A stretch of 64,000 nt of DNA from UBA6059 sp964351595 (GTDB lineage Bacteria > Bacteroidota > Bacteroidia > Cytophagales > Cyclobacteriaceae), in assembly GCA_964351595.1 (NCBI GenBank), contig CAYGOT010000008.1, positions 42,027-106,026 of the forward strand, written 5' to 3'. A program made the position numbers and the translations under genes. Each line of letters opens with the position of its first letter. Positions within the stretch are counted from its first letter, which is position 1. Positions 8,675 through 17,613 of the stretch are shown in pieces. The notes beneath the pieces were generated by a model. It saw only the letters and a list, made by a program, of their open reading frames with translations. It was not told where the DNA came from and searched no databases.

Positions 8675-9040
8675 ATGGAGAGTAAAAGACAAATGAAGTT
8701 CGAGAGGCTTATCCAACGTGAAGTCGGTGAGATTTTTCAGAAGGAAGCCAGGAATTTGTTAGGGAGCATTTTTGCGACGATCACGGCGGTGAAAATGAGC
8801 CCTGATTTGGGCTTTGCCAAGATATATGTCAGCATCATGCAGGAGCGCGATCGCAAGATGAACTTCAAAGTCATTGACGAACATAAAAGTGAAATCAGGA
8901 AGTATCTGGGAAGGCGGATTGGCAAAAGCGTACGGATCATCCCGGAGCTGGCATTTACGCTAGATGAGACAGAAGATCAGGCGGCACGAATCGACAGCAT
9001 ACTTTCCAAACTTGATATCCCACCAGCACCGGAGGAGTAG
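8675..9040 (+). CDS. rbfA: 30S ribosome-binding factor RbfA
   Basis: A small KH-fold factor that binds the 30S subunit and helps mature the 16S rRNA 5' end. The 121 residues show the family pattern: RLIQREVGEIFQKEA at the N-terminus, ITAVKMSPDLGFAKIYVSIM in the middle and the RIIPELAFTLDETEDQAARIDSIL tail. The stop is three bases from the start of the permease gene, so the two are almost certainly cotranscribed. Confidence 0.93.
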   Translation: MESKRQMKFERLIQREVGEIFQKEARNLLGSIFATITAVKMSPDLGFAKIYVSIMQERDRKMNFKVIDEHKSEIRKYLGRRIGKSVRIIPELAFTLDETEDQAARIDSILSKLDIPPAPEE

Positions 9041-9043
9041 TCT

Positions 9044-10270
9044 GTGAACCTGCCAATATTCATCGCACGCCGCTACTTCTTCTCTAAAAAGAAGAAGAAT
9101 TTCATCAACGTAATCTCGATGATATCGATGGTGGGCGTAGCAATAGGGACGGCCACTCTAGTCGTGGTACTATCTGTATTCAATGGGCTGGAAGACCTGA
9201 TCAGGGGACTGTACAACACTTTTGATCCAGAGATCAAGGTGATGCCCCTATCGGGAAAAACCTTCGAACTCCAAGCCGGGGTGCTCGAGGAAATCCAGGC
9301 CTTACCTTCCGTCAGCATCGTCACGGAAGTGATTGAGGATAACGCCCTGGCAAGGTTCAAAGAATCGCAGCTCGTGGTGAAGGTAAAGGGTGTCTCCGAC
9401 AACTTTATAGAGCAAAATAGGCTCAATAATTCTATCGTCTCGGGTGAGTTGGTATTCCGCAATGACAATATCAACTACGCAATCATAGGACGTGGAGTCC
9501 AGTATGCACTTTCGCTCTCGCTAAAAGATGATTTCAATTCTTTACAGCTGTTCTCTCCTCGTAATATCAACCCAGGTAATCTCAATCCCCGACGGCTTTT
9601 CAACCAAAAGAACATCTTGCCGGGCGGTATATTCGCAGTAGAGAAATTCTACGATGAAAACTATGTGTTCGTACCGCTGGACTTTGCCAGGAGTCTATTC
9701 AATACCGGAGGCCGCAGATCATCTCTTGAAGTACAGCTCGTACCCGAGGCGGACGTAGTGGACGCTCAGCAGGAGATAGCGGCTATCATGGGCGATGACT
9801 TCAGCGTTCAAAATAGCGACCAGCAACACAGCGACCTATTCAAATTGCTAAGCATCGAGAAGCTTTTCGTCTTTCTTACATTTTCCTTTATCCTTGCCAT
9901 CGCTTCCTTCAACATCTTCTTTTCACTAAGTATGCTGGCGATAGACAAACGAGCAGATATAGCTGTACTCAATGCTATGGGTGCTGACCAGACCGTTATC
10001 AAGAAGATATTCATTTCTGAGGGCATTATCATTGCTGTGATTGGCTCAATGATTGGGCTTGGACTTGGCCTTATTATTTGCTGGCTCCAGCAGACATTTG
10101 GACTGGTGTCCATGGGTATGACCACTTCCATTCTCGATGCATATCCAGTGCGCGTACAGTGGACGGACTTCTTGTACACCGGCCTATTGATCTTCCTTAT
10201 CACATTTCTCGCATCCTACCGCCCGGCAGTCATTGCCGCCAAATCTCTCAATATTAGTCACTTGCAATAG
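9044..10270 (+). CDS. LolC/LolE-type ABC transporter permease
   Basis: A 408-residue inner-membrane permease with the FtsX/MacB topology: one N-terminal helix after ARRYFFSKKKKNFINVISMISMVGVAIGTA, a large periplasmic domain (about 50-265), then three C-terminal helices beginning FLTFSFILAIASFNIFFSLSM. The layout matches LolC/LolE, which with an ATPase LolD release lipoproteins from the inner membrane. No ATPase gene is adjacent. The start is a GTG three bases after rbfA; the next in-frame ATG would cut into the conserved first helix. Confidence 0.85.
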   Translation: MNLPIFIARRYFFSKKKKNFINVISMISMVGVAIGTATLVVVLSVFNGLEDLIRGLYNTFDPEIKVMPLSGKTFELQAGVLEEIQALPSVSIVTEVIEDNALARFKESQLVVKVKGVSDNFIEQNRLNNSIVSGELVFRNDNINYAIIGRGVQYALSLSLKDDFNSLQLFSPRNINPGNLNPRRLFNQKNILPGGIFAVEKFYDENYVFVPLDFARSLFNTGGRRSSLEVQLVPEADVVDAQQEIAAIMGDDFSVQNSDQQHSDLFKLLSIEKLFVFLTFSFILAIASFNIFFSLSMLAIDKRADIAVLNAMGADQTVIKKIFISEGIIIAVIGSMIGLGLGLIICWLQQTFGLVSMGMTTSILDAYPVRVQWTDFLYTGLLIFLITFLASYRPAVIAAKSLNISHLQ

Positions 10271-10364
10271 TCCCCGTATTCGCTTAATTCGTTTGTGTAA
10301 AATCGGAGCTCTTTTTATCTCAAGATCGTTAGATTGCAAGATTACATTGATCACAATTTTTTGA

Positions 10365-13289
10365 ATGAAGGTATCTCCGGCTAGTCCGTTTAGACTTATT
10401 TATTCGCTGTTTCAGCATGAGTATCTTGGCTATTTGTTCGAGTCATTTGTAGTGCAAGTGGATCAGCTGGGTAAGCTCACCTATTCCCACCAAAATATCT
10501 CCTCCAAGAACGCCAAGGAGTTCGCCTCAGGCCTGGATGAGAAAGACTATACGCTGATCAAGGAGATGGACGCCATGCAGCAGGATGCTGTAGTCAAGCA
10601 TTTCTATAAGAAGAAAATCAAGACCAACGAGTTTTTCCTCAAGATTTACGACAAGGAAAAGGGCAACAAACTATTACAGCAAGAGATCGCGCAGTACCTG
10701 GAGCGAAGAAGGTCCCATATCCTGCCCCTCCTACCGGGAAAAGAAGTCTTCGAGATGGGCAGTGACGGGGAGCCGACATGGAAGCAGCTCGAAATGGACG
10801 AGGAGAAGGCTACTGTACTTTTCCATTTTCGAAAAAATGAAGAAAACACCCACTACTTCCCCACGATCAAGCACAGAGGAGAGAAGCTGGAGTTTCAATA
10901 TCAGAATGCCTACATCGTCTGCAACGAACCGGCCTGGATGGCATTGGGAAATAAAATGATCAGCTTCGAGAAAAATGTGGATGGCAATAAGGTCAAGCCG
11001 TTTCTCAACAAAAAGTTTATCGTCATTCCTAAAAACCTGGAAGAGACCTACTACAAGAAATTTGTCTCGCAGATAGTGGGCTCATATGACGTCTATGCTA
11101 AAGGTTTTGAGATTAAAACACTCAATGAAAAACCTGTCCCCGTACTCACCATTCAAGAGCTTGCTACTGTACAAAAAGATCTCTTTTCTGATACGAAAGG
11201 CTCAAACGGAAGTGACCCTGAGCAGGGAAAGCTGTTGATCGATCTCTGCTTTCAGTATGGTGAGCATCGATTTGCAGCGAGTGGGGATCAAGCAGTAAAT
11301 GTTAAGCTCAACAAGAAAGGGGAAGACTACACCTTCTACCGAATCAATCGCAACAGCAATCGCGAAAAAAGCATGCTCAACCTGGTGCGGGGCAAGGGAC
11401 TTCCCATCAATGGGTCAAAGCTGACCCTTCCCAAGGCCCGAGCAATGGAATGGATTACGACGCACCTAAGTGATCTGGAGTCCGAGGGGTTTCTGATTCG
11501 GCAAGAGTCAGTGCAAAAGAAATATTACCTGGGTCGTTCGGAAATCTCGATTGAGGTAAAAGAGAATATCGACTGGTTTGACATTCATGCCGTAGTGAGG
11601 TTCGGTGAGTTTGAGATTCCTTTTAAGGAGCTTCGCAAATACATTCTCAAAAAGTTGACGGAGTTTACACTTCCCAATGGGGAGATAGCCGTCATCCCCG
11701 AGTCCTGGTTCACCGAGTACAGCGAGCTCTTCGCATTTTCTGAAGATACCACAGATCAGGATGTTAAGCTGAAAAAGCATCATCTGGCGCTCGTTCAGGA
11801 GCTCGGCTCGAGTAACCTTGCCAAAGTCAGCTTCGACCGCAAGCTGCAGAACCTACAAGACTTTGACAGTATAGAGGAGTATGAGATGCCCGAGCATTTC
11901 AAGGGTAAGCTTCGCCCTTATCAGAAAGCTGGATACAACTGGCTCAACTTCCTCCAGGAGTATCGATTTGGCGGATGCCTTGCCGATGATATGGGTCTGG
12001 GTAAGACTGTGCAGACACTGGCACTTCTGCAGAACACCGTCAATCAAAACAAAGGAGTGGCTAACCTCCTTGTCATGCCCACCTCTCTCGTGTACAACTG
12101 GGAGATGGAAGCCAAGAAATTTACGCCAAAGCTGAAGGTGCTCGTCTATACGGGCACTGATCGAAACAAGAATGTGGAGCGGTTTCAGAAGTACGACCTG
12201 GTACTGACCTCCTATGGCATTGCGAGGCTGGATGTAGACCTGCTCTCAAGCTACTATTTCAACTATATCATACTTGATGAGTCGCAGGCGATCAAAAACC
12301 CTGACAGCATTATCGCCAAAGCAGTCAGAAGGCTTAATTCGAAAAACAAACTGATCCTGACCGGTACTCCGGTGGAAAACAGCACCATGGACCTCTGGTC
12401 ACAGATGTCCTTTATCAACCCTGGCTTGCTTGGCGGTCAGTCGTATTTCACGAAGGATTTTCTGATTCCGATAGAGAAGAAAAAGGATGAGGCTAAAACG
12501 CAAAAGCTCTTCTCGCTGATCAAGCCTTTTGTCATGCGTCGAGACAAGTCGCAGGTGGCTAAGGACCTACCGGAAAAGGTGGAGAATGTCAACTTCTGCA
12601 CCATGTCGGAGCAGCAGCATAAGGCCTATGATGACGCCAAGGACTTCTATCGCAATAAGATACTGGAGCAGATCGAAGTAGATGGTGTTGGCAAGTCTCA
12701 GGCCATGCTACTACAGGGGTTGACACGACTCAGGCAGATTGCCAATCACCCTAAGCTTGCGGATGACACCTATAATGGAGACTCTGGTAAATTGGAGGAT
12801 GTTACCTATTCGTTGCTCAACGCACTTGGCAAGGGTCACAAGATTTTGGTTTTCAGCCAGTTTGTAAAGCATCTCAAGCTTGTCGAAGAGTATCTGGTTG
12901 AACAGAAAATAAAGTACACCTACCTCGACGGGAGCACCCGGGATCGTAAAGAGCAAGTGGAAAGATTTCAGAATGATGATGATTACAGCATCTTTTTGAT
13001 ATCACTGAAGGCAGGTGGCTTAGGCCTCAACCTTACGAAGGCAGACTATGTCTTCATCCTTGATCCTTGGTGGAACCCTGCCGCCGAGAATCAGGCCATC
13101 GACAGGGCGCACCGTATTGGACAGCAAAACAAGGTCTTCACCTACAAGTTCATCATGAAAAACACGGTAGAGGAGAAAATCCTGAAGCTGCAAAAAAATA
13201 AGCTGGCACTTGCTAAAAACCTGATCTCAACCGAGGAGAGCTTTATGAAGTCATTGTCGAAGGATGATATCACTTCTCTATTGGACTAG
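10365..13289 (+). CDS. SNF2-family DEAD/DEAH helicase-like ATPase
   Basis: A 974-residue superfamily 2 ATPase. The N-terminal half (1-510) has no motif I can name and contains no CxC...CxH SWIM zinc finger. The SNF2 core follows: RPYQKAGYNWL, Walker A DDMGLGKTVQT, Walker B variant DESQAIKN, LTGTPVENS, and helicase C motifs VFSQFVKHL, SLKAGGLGLNLTKAD and the motif VI region QAIDRAHRIGQ. Such proteins translocate on double-stranded DNA and remodel protein-DNA or RNA-polymerase complexes. It sits alone, with the GIY-YIG repeat array starting 26 bases past its stop; no methylase or nuclease partner suggests a defence operon. Confidence 0.9.
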   Translation: MKVSPASPFRLIYSLFQHEYLGYLFESFVVQVDQLGKLTYSHQNISSKNAKEFASGLDEKDYTLIKEMDAMQQDAVVKHFYKKKIKTNEFFLKIYDKEKGNKLLQQEIAQYLERRRSHILPLLPGKEVFEMGSDGEPTWKQLEMDEEKATVLFHFRKNEENTHYFPTIKHRGEKLEFQYQNAYIVCNEPAWMALGNKMISFEKNVDGNKVKPFLNKKFIVIPKNLEETYYKKFVSQIVGSYDVYAKGFEIKTLNEKPVPVLTIQELATVQKDLFSDTKGSNGSDPEQGKLLIDLCFQYGEHRFAASGDQAVNVKLNKKGEDYTFYRINRNSNREKSMLNLVRGKGLPINGSKLTLPKARAMEWITTHLSDLESEGFLIRQESVQKKYYLGRSEISIEVKENIDWFDIHAVVRFGEFEIPFKELRKYILKKLTEFTLPNGEIAVIPESWFTEYSELFAFSEDTTDQDVKLKKHHLALVQELGSSNLAKVSFDRKLQNLQDFDSIEEYEMPEHFKGKLRPYQKAGYNWLNFLQEYRFGGCLADDMGLGKTVQTLALLQNTVNQNKGVANLLVMPTSLVYNWEMEAKKFTPKLKVLVYTGTDRNKNVERFQKYDLVLTSYGIARLDVDLLSSYYFNYIILDESQAIKNPDSIIAKAVRRLNSKNKLILTGTPVENSTMDLWSQMSFINPGLLGGQSYFTKDFLIPIEKKKDEAKTQKLFSLIKPFVMRRDKSQVAKDLPEKVENVNFCTMSEQQHKAYDDAKDFYRNKILEQIEVDGVGKSQAMLLQGLTRLRQIANHPKLADDTYNGDSGKLEDVTYSLLNALGKGHKILVFSQFVKHLKLVEEYLVEQKIKYTYLDGSTRDRKEQVERFQNDDDYSIFLISLKAGGLGLNLTKADYVFILDPWWNPAAENQAIDRAHRIGQQNKVFTYKFIMKNTVEEKILKLQKNKLALAKNLISTEESFMKSLSKDDITSLLD

Positions 13290-13315
13290 AAAAATGACCT
13301 TATACAAGCAAACGT

Positions 13316-13797
13316 CAACCATAGCATGTCACCTCGACGCAGGAGAGGTCTTCTTATGCAGGGTGTAGGGTGTTTCCTATCAGCAAATAGATTGGTAGCA
13401 GTGCACTATTCAAGTCAGCACTTCGGGATCATAAAAATCCCATCGAGCATTGACACTCACTATCAGCGCCTCTTTCTTTTTCCTATTCCATTTCTTGAGC
13501 TCATGTTCTCTTTCGATAGCGTGATGGACAAACTGGTATCGTTCAAAGTAAATCAAGTTGTAACAAAAGTATTTTCCAGCGTGGGTTTTAGGTTTTCCTC
13601 TATTCGCTTTATGCTGCCGAACCCACGTTCTTAAGTCATTGGTCATGCCAATGTAGAGTGCTGTTTTGGCTGGGTTTGTGGTAATATAGACGAAGTAGTT
13701 GTGGCCAGGCATATTATAAACATAAGAAGATTTCTCAGTCGTGCCTCCCTCGAAATGACAACTTGCATAGAGTTGAGCAATAACTTTCTATCTGCGC
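13316..13797. repeat. GIY-YIG hairpin cassette, unit 1
   Basis: First of two tandem units repeating at 485 bases (tgtcacc landmarks at 13327, 13812 and 14298). The left end has a hairpin with stem ACCTC (13331-13335) / GAGGT (13345-13349). The right end has a hairpin with stem ATTTC (13730-13734) / GAAAT (13752-13756). Read outward, both ends share the pattern TGTCA-YYTCGA followed by TCTTCTTAT, so they are imperfect inverted repeats flanking the nuclease gene. Confidence 0.8.
13410..13712 (-). CDS. GIY-YIG nuclease-like protein, copy 1, probably inactive
   Basis: A 100-residue single-domain GIY-YIG (UPF0213/YhbQ-like) protein. The two core tyrosine motifs are present as YFVYITT and LYIGMTNDL, with the expected metal-binding glutamate in LIYFERYQ. 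The arginine normally found three residues after TNDL is Trp here (DLRTWVRQHK); copy 2 has Arg at that place (DLRTRIPQHK), a one-base difference. This copy is therefore probably catalytically dead or impaired. It is about 85% identical to copy 2 over the shared length. It runs antisense to the SNF2 gene and is bounded by hairpin repeats. Confidence 0.8.
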   Translation of the reverse strand: MPGHNYFVYITTNPAKTALYIGMTNDLRTWVRQHKANRGKPKTHAGKYFCYNLIYFERYQFVHHAIEREHELKKWNRKKKEALIVSVNARWDFYDPEVLT

Positions 13798-14283
13798 CAA
13801 CCATCACCGCTTGTCACCCCGACGAAGGAGAGGTCTTCTTATACAGGATTTAGGGTGTTTCCTATCAGCAAATAGATTGGTAGCAGTGCACTATTCAAGT
13901 CAACACTTCGGCATCATAAAAATCCCATCTCGGTTTAGCCGTGGCAATCAAAGCTTCTTTCTTTTTCCTGCTCCATTTCTTGAGCTCATTTTCTCTTTCG
14001 ATAGCGTGATTGACAAGCTGGTATCGTTCAAAGTAAATCAGGTTGTAACAGAAGTATCTTCCCGCATGGGTTTTAGGTTTTCCTCTATTCGCTTTATGCT
14101 GCGGAATCCTCGTTCTTAAGTCATTGGTCATGCCAATATACAAAGCTGTTTTAGCAGGATTGGTGGTGATGTAAACGAAGTAATTGTAGTTGGACATCTT
14201 CATAAAAATAAGAAGATTTCTCAGTCGTGCCTCCTTCGAAATGACAACTTGAATAGAGTTGAGCAATAACTTCCTATCCGAAC
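13798..14283. repeat. GIY-YIG hairpin cassette, unit 2
   Basis: Second tandem unit. Left hairpin ACCCC (13816-13820) / GAGGT (13830-13834), right hairpin ATTTC (14216-14220) / GAAAT (14238-14242). The sequence after the left hairpin (ggtgtttcctatcagcaaat and onward) is almost identical to unit 1, as is the segment after the right hairpin (agagttgagcaataact). Confidence 0.8.
13895..14203 (-). CDS. GIY-YIG nuclease-like protein, copy 2
   Basis: A 102-residue GIY-YIG domain protein starting MKMSNYNYFVYITT at the ATG ending at 14203; upstream in-frame codons to 14293 read through the right-end hairpin and are not conserved with copy 1. Core residues are intact: YFVYITT, LYIGMTNDLRTR with the catalytic-position Arg, and LIYFERYQ with the Glu. 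GIY-YIG domains of this size are nicking or cutting endonucleases or repair-related proteins. Its placement between inverted hairpin repeats and its tandem duplication suggest a role in moving or multiplying the cassette, which is an inference. Confidence 0.82.
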   Translation of the reverse strand: MKMSNYNYFVYITTNPAKTALYIGMTNDLRTRIPQHKANRGKPKTHAGRYFCYNLIYFERYQLVNHAIERENELKKWSRKKKEALIATAKPRWDFYDAEVLT

Positions 14284-14327
14284 CGACCATCACAGCATGT
14301 CACCTCGACGCAGGAGAGGTCTTCTTA
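14284..14327. repeat. Third, isolated left-end hairpin of the GIY-YIG cassette
   Basis: Homology to the left ends of units 1 and 2 from cgaccat through gtcttctta, then it stops. Stem ACCTC (14302-14306) / GAGGT (14316-14320). No nuclease gene follows, so it is either a solo REP-like element or the remnant of a lost unit. Confidence 0.7.
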
Positions 14328-14583
14328 CGATGCACGCCGAGCGATCAAACTAGCACCTAAGTTGCAAGGAACTACTTGATTGTTCTCGTTAGGATACTGA
14401 GGAATCAAAACACCCAATACGAATTAATTCTAATTATCAATCTGTACACTTCTGGTCAAGAAATAGTCCGCATTCGTACAGCGGTTCATTGGTAAAACCG
14501 TCTTTACAGCCTTCTTCTGCTTTTTTCGGTTACGGCACAGCTTTTGAACCTCATCATACGATTAGAAACTTGAAGCTGAGACG
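14328..14583. other. Intergenic region upstream of the MacB-like permease
   Basis: 256 bases after the last hairpin repeat. No open frame of interest, no tRNA-like fold and no -7 element I would defend. It presumably carries the promoter of the permease gene. Confidence 0.4.
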
Positions 14584-16977
14584 ATGATTAAGAACTTCCT
14601 GAAAATAGCGATCCGCAGCATAAGCCGACACGCACTTTACAGTACCCTCAATATCCTGGGGCTGACCATTGGTATTACAGCCAGCATGCTCCTCCTCCTC
14701 TATGTCAATGATGAGCTGAGCTTCGATAAATTCCATGCTAACGCAGAAAATCTCTATCGCGTCAATACGCTGGCGACCATTCAGGATACTAATGTGAATG
14801 CCGCCACAACAATGGCGCCCCTAGGCCCGGCATTGTACAACGACTATCCCGAAGTGGTGGACTTTTGCAGGTTTTTGGATGTGGGTGAAGAGCTTGTGAT
14901 CAAGGACGAAAACCGTTTTTACGAAGAGGGTTTTTACTTTGCAGATTCTTCGTTTTTCAGCTTGTTTGACTTTAAGCTGTTGAAAGGTGATCCTAAGACC
15001 GCACTGGTCAAGCCAGAGTCCATAGTCCTCTCCGAATCAATCGCCAAAAAGTACTTTGGTGACGAGAATCCTCTCGGACAGGAGATCAAAACGGGAGCCG
15101 AAGAATGGACGCGAACTGTCACAGGGGTGATGGCTGACGTAAGCTCCAAAAGCCACATCAAACCTCAAGCTCTTGTCGCCTATAGCACCTTGCCAAATGA
15201 GCGTGCCAACTATTGGGGCAACATCAGCGATTTCCTTTATATAGAGCTGTCACCAGGCACATCTGCAGCACAATTCTCCAAAAACTTTCCGGATGTATTC
15301 GATAAGTACGTTCGCGAATTATTTAGTCAGTTTAATGCTCAAGCCGACTTTTCGTTAATCAATATTGCCGATATCCACTTAAAGTCTACCTCGGAGGGAG
15401 ATCCAGAACCGGGTGGCTCAATGGCCTACATATATACTTTTTCGGCGGTAGCCTTCTTCTTACTTCTGATTGCGAGTATCAACTATATGAACCTCTCTAC
15501 CGCCCAGGCTACCAAGCGGGCGAAGGAAGTGGGTATTCGCAAAGTGATGGGCTCTCATCGGCGACAGCTCAGATGGCAGTTTTTAGTTGAGTCTACTGTA
15601 GTTACGCTATTTTCTTCCGTGACAAGTCTTATCCTGGTCTTCTTTTTGATTCCGGGTTTTAATGCCATAGCTGGAAAATCCATTTCCCAGCTTTTCTACC
15701 TTGATGCATCCATCATGCTCGTGTTTCTTGGTGTGACGTGCTTTGTAGGGATTTTCTCGGGAAGCTATCCGGCGTTCTACCTATCAAGATTCCGACCTGT
15801 GGAAGTTCTCAAAGGCCGATTGGCCACTGGTGGCAATGCCGCTTTGCGCAAGGCGCTGGTAGTAGGTCAGTTCGCTGTGTCGCTGGTCATGATCATCAGT
15901 ACCATAGTGGTCTATGAGCAGCTCAATTTCCTCAATACCAAGGACCTTGGTTTCAACAAAGACATGGTGGTGCGCATACCGCTCAATGGTAGTGCTGCTA
16001 TGGAAAAATATGAAGTGCTACGAACCACCCTACTGCAAAATCCTAACATCGAATCGGTCGGTAGTGGATGGCACACACCCGGTACCAACAATCTCAATGT
16101 CCAGGCCATTACGGTAGAGACCGCCGATGGGGAAATGATCGAAAAAGTTTTTCAAACCATCTTTATTGACCAGCATTATCTGCCTACTCTGGAGATCCCC
16201 ATAGTCGATGGGCGCAATTTCCTTGAGTCAGTGGGCAGAGATACTTCTGACGTAGTAATTGTGAATCAGAAAATGGTGGAGCACATGGGTTGGGATGACC
16301 CTATCGGAAAAAAGTTTAGTGTGATCATAGATCAGGATCTCAACAGGAGAGACGTAAAGGTGGCAGGAGTGATTAAGGACTTCCATGCCCGTGCGCTACG
16401 CGAAAACATAGAGCCGCTGGTAGTTCATATGAATCTGACAAACGGGTTGATGGTGGTCAGGATAAAGCCAAATAACGTTAAAGAAACGCTCGCCCAAATT
16501 GAGCAGGAATGGCAAAATATCATACCTGATCGACCATTGGAGTACAGCTTTCTTCAGCAAGACTTTGAAGCGCAGTACACGGAGGATGAGCGCAAAGGTC
16601 AGCTGTTTGCTACCTTCAGCGGCTTGTCGGTATTCATCGCCTGCATGGGCCTCTTTGGGCTTGCTTCTTTCAATTCCGCTGCTAAGCGTAAAGAGATTGG
16701 CATCAGGAAAGTGATAGGAGCAGACCTTGGCGACATCATCTACCTTGTGAGCTTTGACTTTGTGAAACTGGTGGCCGTATCTATGGTTATTGCCTTCCCG
16801 ATCGCTTATTACTTCATGGACAAATGGCTGCAGGAGTTCTCGTATAGCGTAGAGATCAGTGTAATCACGTTTGTGATTTCAGCGATGATTACGACGGTCA
16901 TCACCCTCGTGACAGTGGGTTATCATTCAGTCACTGCGGCATTGTCAAACCCTTCTTTTTCGCTCAAGGAGGAATAG
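14584..16977 (+). CDS. MacB/FtsX-type ABC transporter permease (two-module)
   Basis: A 797-residue inner-membrane protein of the large Bacteroidota permease family. It opens MIKNFLKIAIRSISRHALYSTLNILGLTIGI, a membrane helix, then a MacB-like periplasmic domain (about 50-270), three helices beginning SAVAFFLLLIASINYMNLS, a second periplasmic domain (about 430-660), and three more helices beginning ATFSGLSVFIACMGLFGLASF. The RAKEVGIRKVMG and KRKEIGIRKVIG coupling-helix motifs occur once in each half. Such proteins act as mechanotransmission permeases in antimicrobial or lipoprotein export. No ATPase or adaptor gene is adjacent, so the transported substrate cannot be inferred. Confidence 0.88.
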   Translation: MIKNFLKIAIRSISRHALYSTLNILGLTIGITASMLLLLYVNDELSFDKFHANAENLYRVNTLATIQDTNVNAATTMAPLGPALYNDYPEVVDFCRFLDVGEELVIKDENRFYEEGFYFADSSFFSLFDFKLLKGDPKTALVKPESIVLSESIAKKYFGDENPLGQEIKTGAEEWTRTVTGVMADVSSKSHIKPQALVAYSTLPNERANYWGNISDFLYIELSPGTSAAQFSKNFPDVFDKYVRELFSQFNAQADFSLINIADIHLKSTSEGDPEPGGSMAYIYTFSAVAFFLLLIASINYMNLSTAQATKRAKEVGIRKVMGSHRRQLRWQFLVESTVVTLFSSVTSLILVFFLIPGFNAIAGKSISQLFYLDASIMLVFLGVTCFVGIFSGSYPAFYLSRFRPVEVLKGRLATGGNAALRKALVVGQFAVSLVMIISTIVVYEQLNFLNTKDLGFNKDMVVRIPLNGSAAMEKYEVLRTTLLQNPNIESVGSGWHTPGTNNLNVQAITVETADGEMIEKVFQTIFIDQHYLPTLEIPIVDGRNFLESVGRDTSDVVIVNQKMVEHMGWDDPIGKKFSVIIDQDLNRRDVKVAGVIKDFHARALRENIEPLVVHMNLTNGLMVVRIKPNNVKETLAQIEQEWQNIIPDRPLEYSFLQQDFEAQYTEDERKGQLFATFSGLSVFIACMGLFGLASFNSAAKRKEIGIRKVIGADLGDIIYLVSFDFVKLVAVSMVIAFPIAYYFMDKWLQEFSYSVEISVITFVISAMITTVITLVTVGYHSVTAALSNPSFSLKEE

Positions 16978-16982
16978 CCTAA

Positions 16983-17456
16983 TCAATCAGTTTTCTCTAG
17001 CAGCTCTATCATCTCAGCATTTCGCTGAGCGCGGGCCTGATCAAGTGCGGTATTGCCTTTGGCATCTTTGATGGAGTGGTCTGCACCATTATCAATCAAA
17101 AGTTCGGCTATCTCGAGCTGTCCAAAAGACGCACAGTAGTTGAGGCCTGTCGCCCCCTGTTTGCTCACTGCGTTGATATCAGTACCTCGCTCGATCAACA
17201 GCTCCGCAATCTCAAAATAACCTTTGAAGCAAACACCCATTAGGGCCGTATTGCCGGCAGCATCTCGTGCATTGACATCAGCACCATGATCTAGTAGTAG
17301 CGTCACCGCTTCCTCTGACCCACTGTACGCTGCTAGTATGAGCGGAGTGAAGCCGCGGCTGTCCGGTTGATTGACTAACGACACGTCCGCCTTGATGAGT
17401 CCTTCAAGATTGGCCACATCATTTTCTCTCACCATTTGAAAAATATCCTTACTCAT
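16983..17456 (-). CDS. Ankyrin-repeat protein, oxyR neighbour
   Basis: A 157-residue protein made almost wholly of four ankyrin repeats (for example GFTPLILAAYSGSEEAVTLL and GNTALMGVCFKGYFEIAELL). It has no signal peptide, so it should be cytoplasmic. Ankyrin repeats mediate protein contacts. It diverges from oxyR across 157 bases, and in other bacteria small ankyrin proteins (AnkB beside katB in Pseudomonas) support catalase function, so a part in peroxide defence is a fair guess. No catalase gene is in the window. Confidence 0.85.
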   Translation of the reverse strand: MSKDIFQMVRENDVANLEGLIKADVSLVNQPDSRGFTPLILAAYSGSEEAVTLLLDHGADVNARDAAGNTALMGVCFKGYFEIAELLIERGTDINAVSKQGATGLNYCASFGQLEIAELLIDNGADHSIKDAKGNTALDQARAQRNAEMIELLEKTD

Positions 17457-17539
17457 AGATAATTCTAATTTACCGTTTTAGCTATCGCCTTAGCCTTTGC
17501 AATCAGGCCACTTGTGGGTAGAACTGAAGCAATTAAAGA

Positions 17540-17604
17540 ATAGCATTTTTTTGATAGCCCCAAACTTACTATTATTAAAAACTATAGAATAAATAAGTCA
17601 ATAG
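17540..17604. promoter_or_regulatory. Cluster of ATAG/CTAT tetranucleotides between ankyrin gene and oxyR
   Basis: ATAG occurs at 17540, 17554, 17584 and 17601, and CTAT at 17569 and 17582. The enterobacterial OxyR site is built from ATAG/CTAT units, but the spacings here do not fit its regular 7-base gaps. It is a candidate binding region only. Confidence 0.2.
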
Positions 17605-17613
17605 GAAAAAGTT

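Noticed and set aside
10365..13289. SNF2 gene as part of a defence system (DISARM or similar)
   Set aside because: No methyltransferase, PLD nuclease or other defence partner is adjacent, and its neighbours are a lipoprotein permease and the GIY-YIG repeats.
13326..14119. Two similar plus-strand frames starting MSPRRRRGLL
   Set aside because: They are the antisense of the GIY-YIG genes plus the left hairpin; their similarity comes from the DNA duplication.
14204..14293. N-terminal extension of GIY-YIG copy 2
   Set aside because: It translates the right-end hairpin repeat and has no equivalent in copy 1.
13316..14327. CRISPR array
   Set aside because: The 485-base spacing and the genes within the units do not fit CRISPR repeats and spacers; there are no cas genes.
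17540..17604. A canonical OxyR binding site
   Set aside because: ATAG/CTAT tetranucleotides cluster here, but the spacing does not match the regular four-unit OxyR motif, so it is kept only as a weak candidate.
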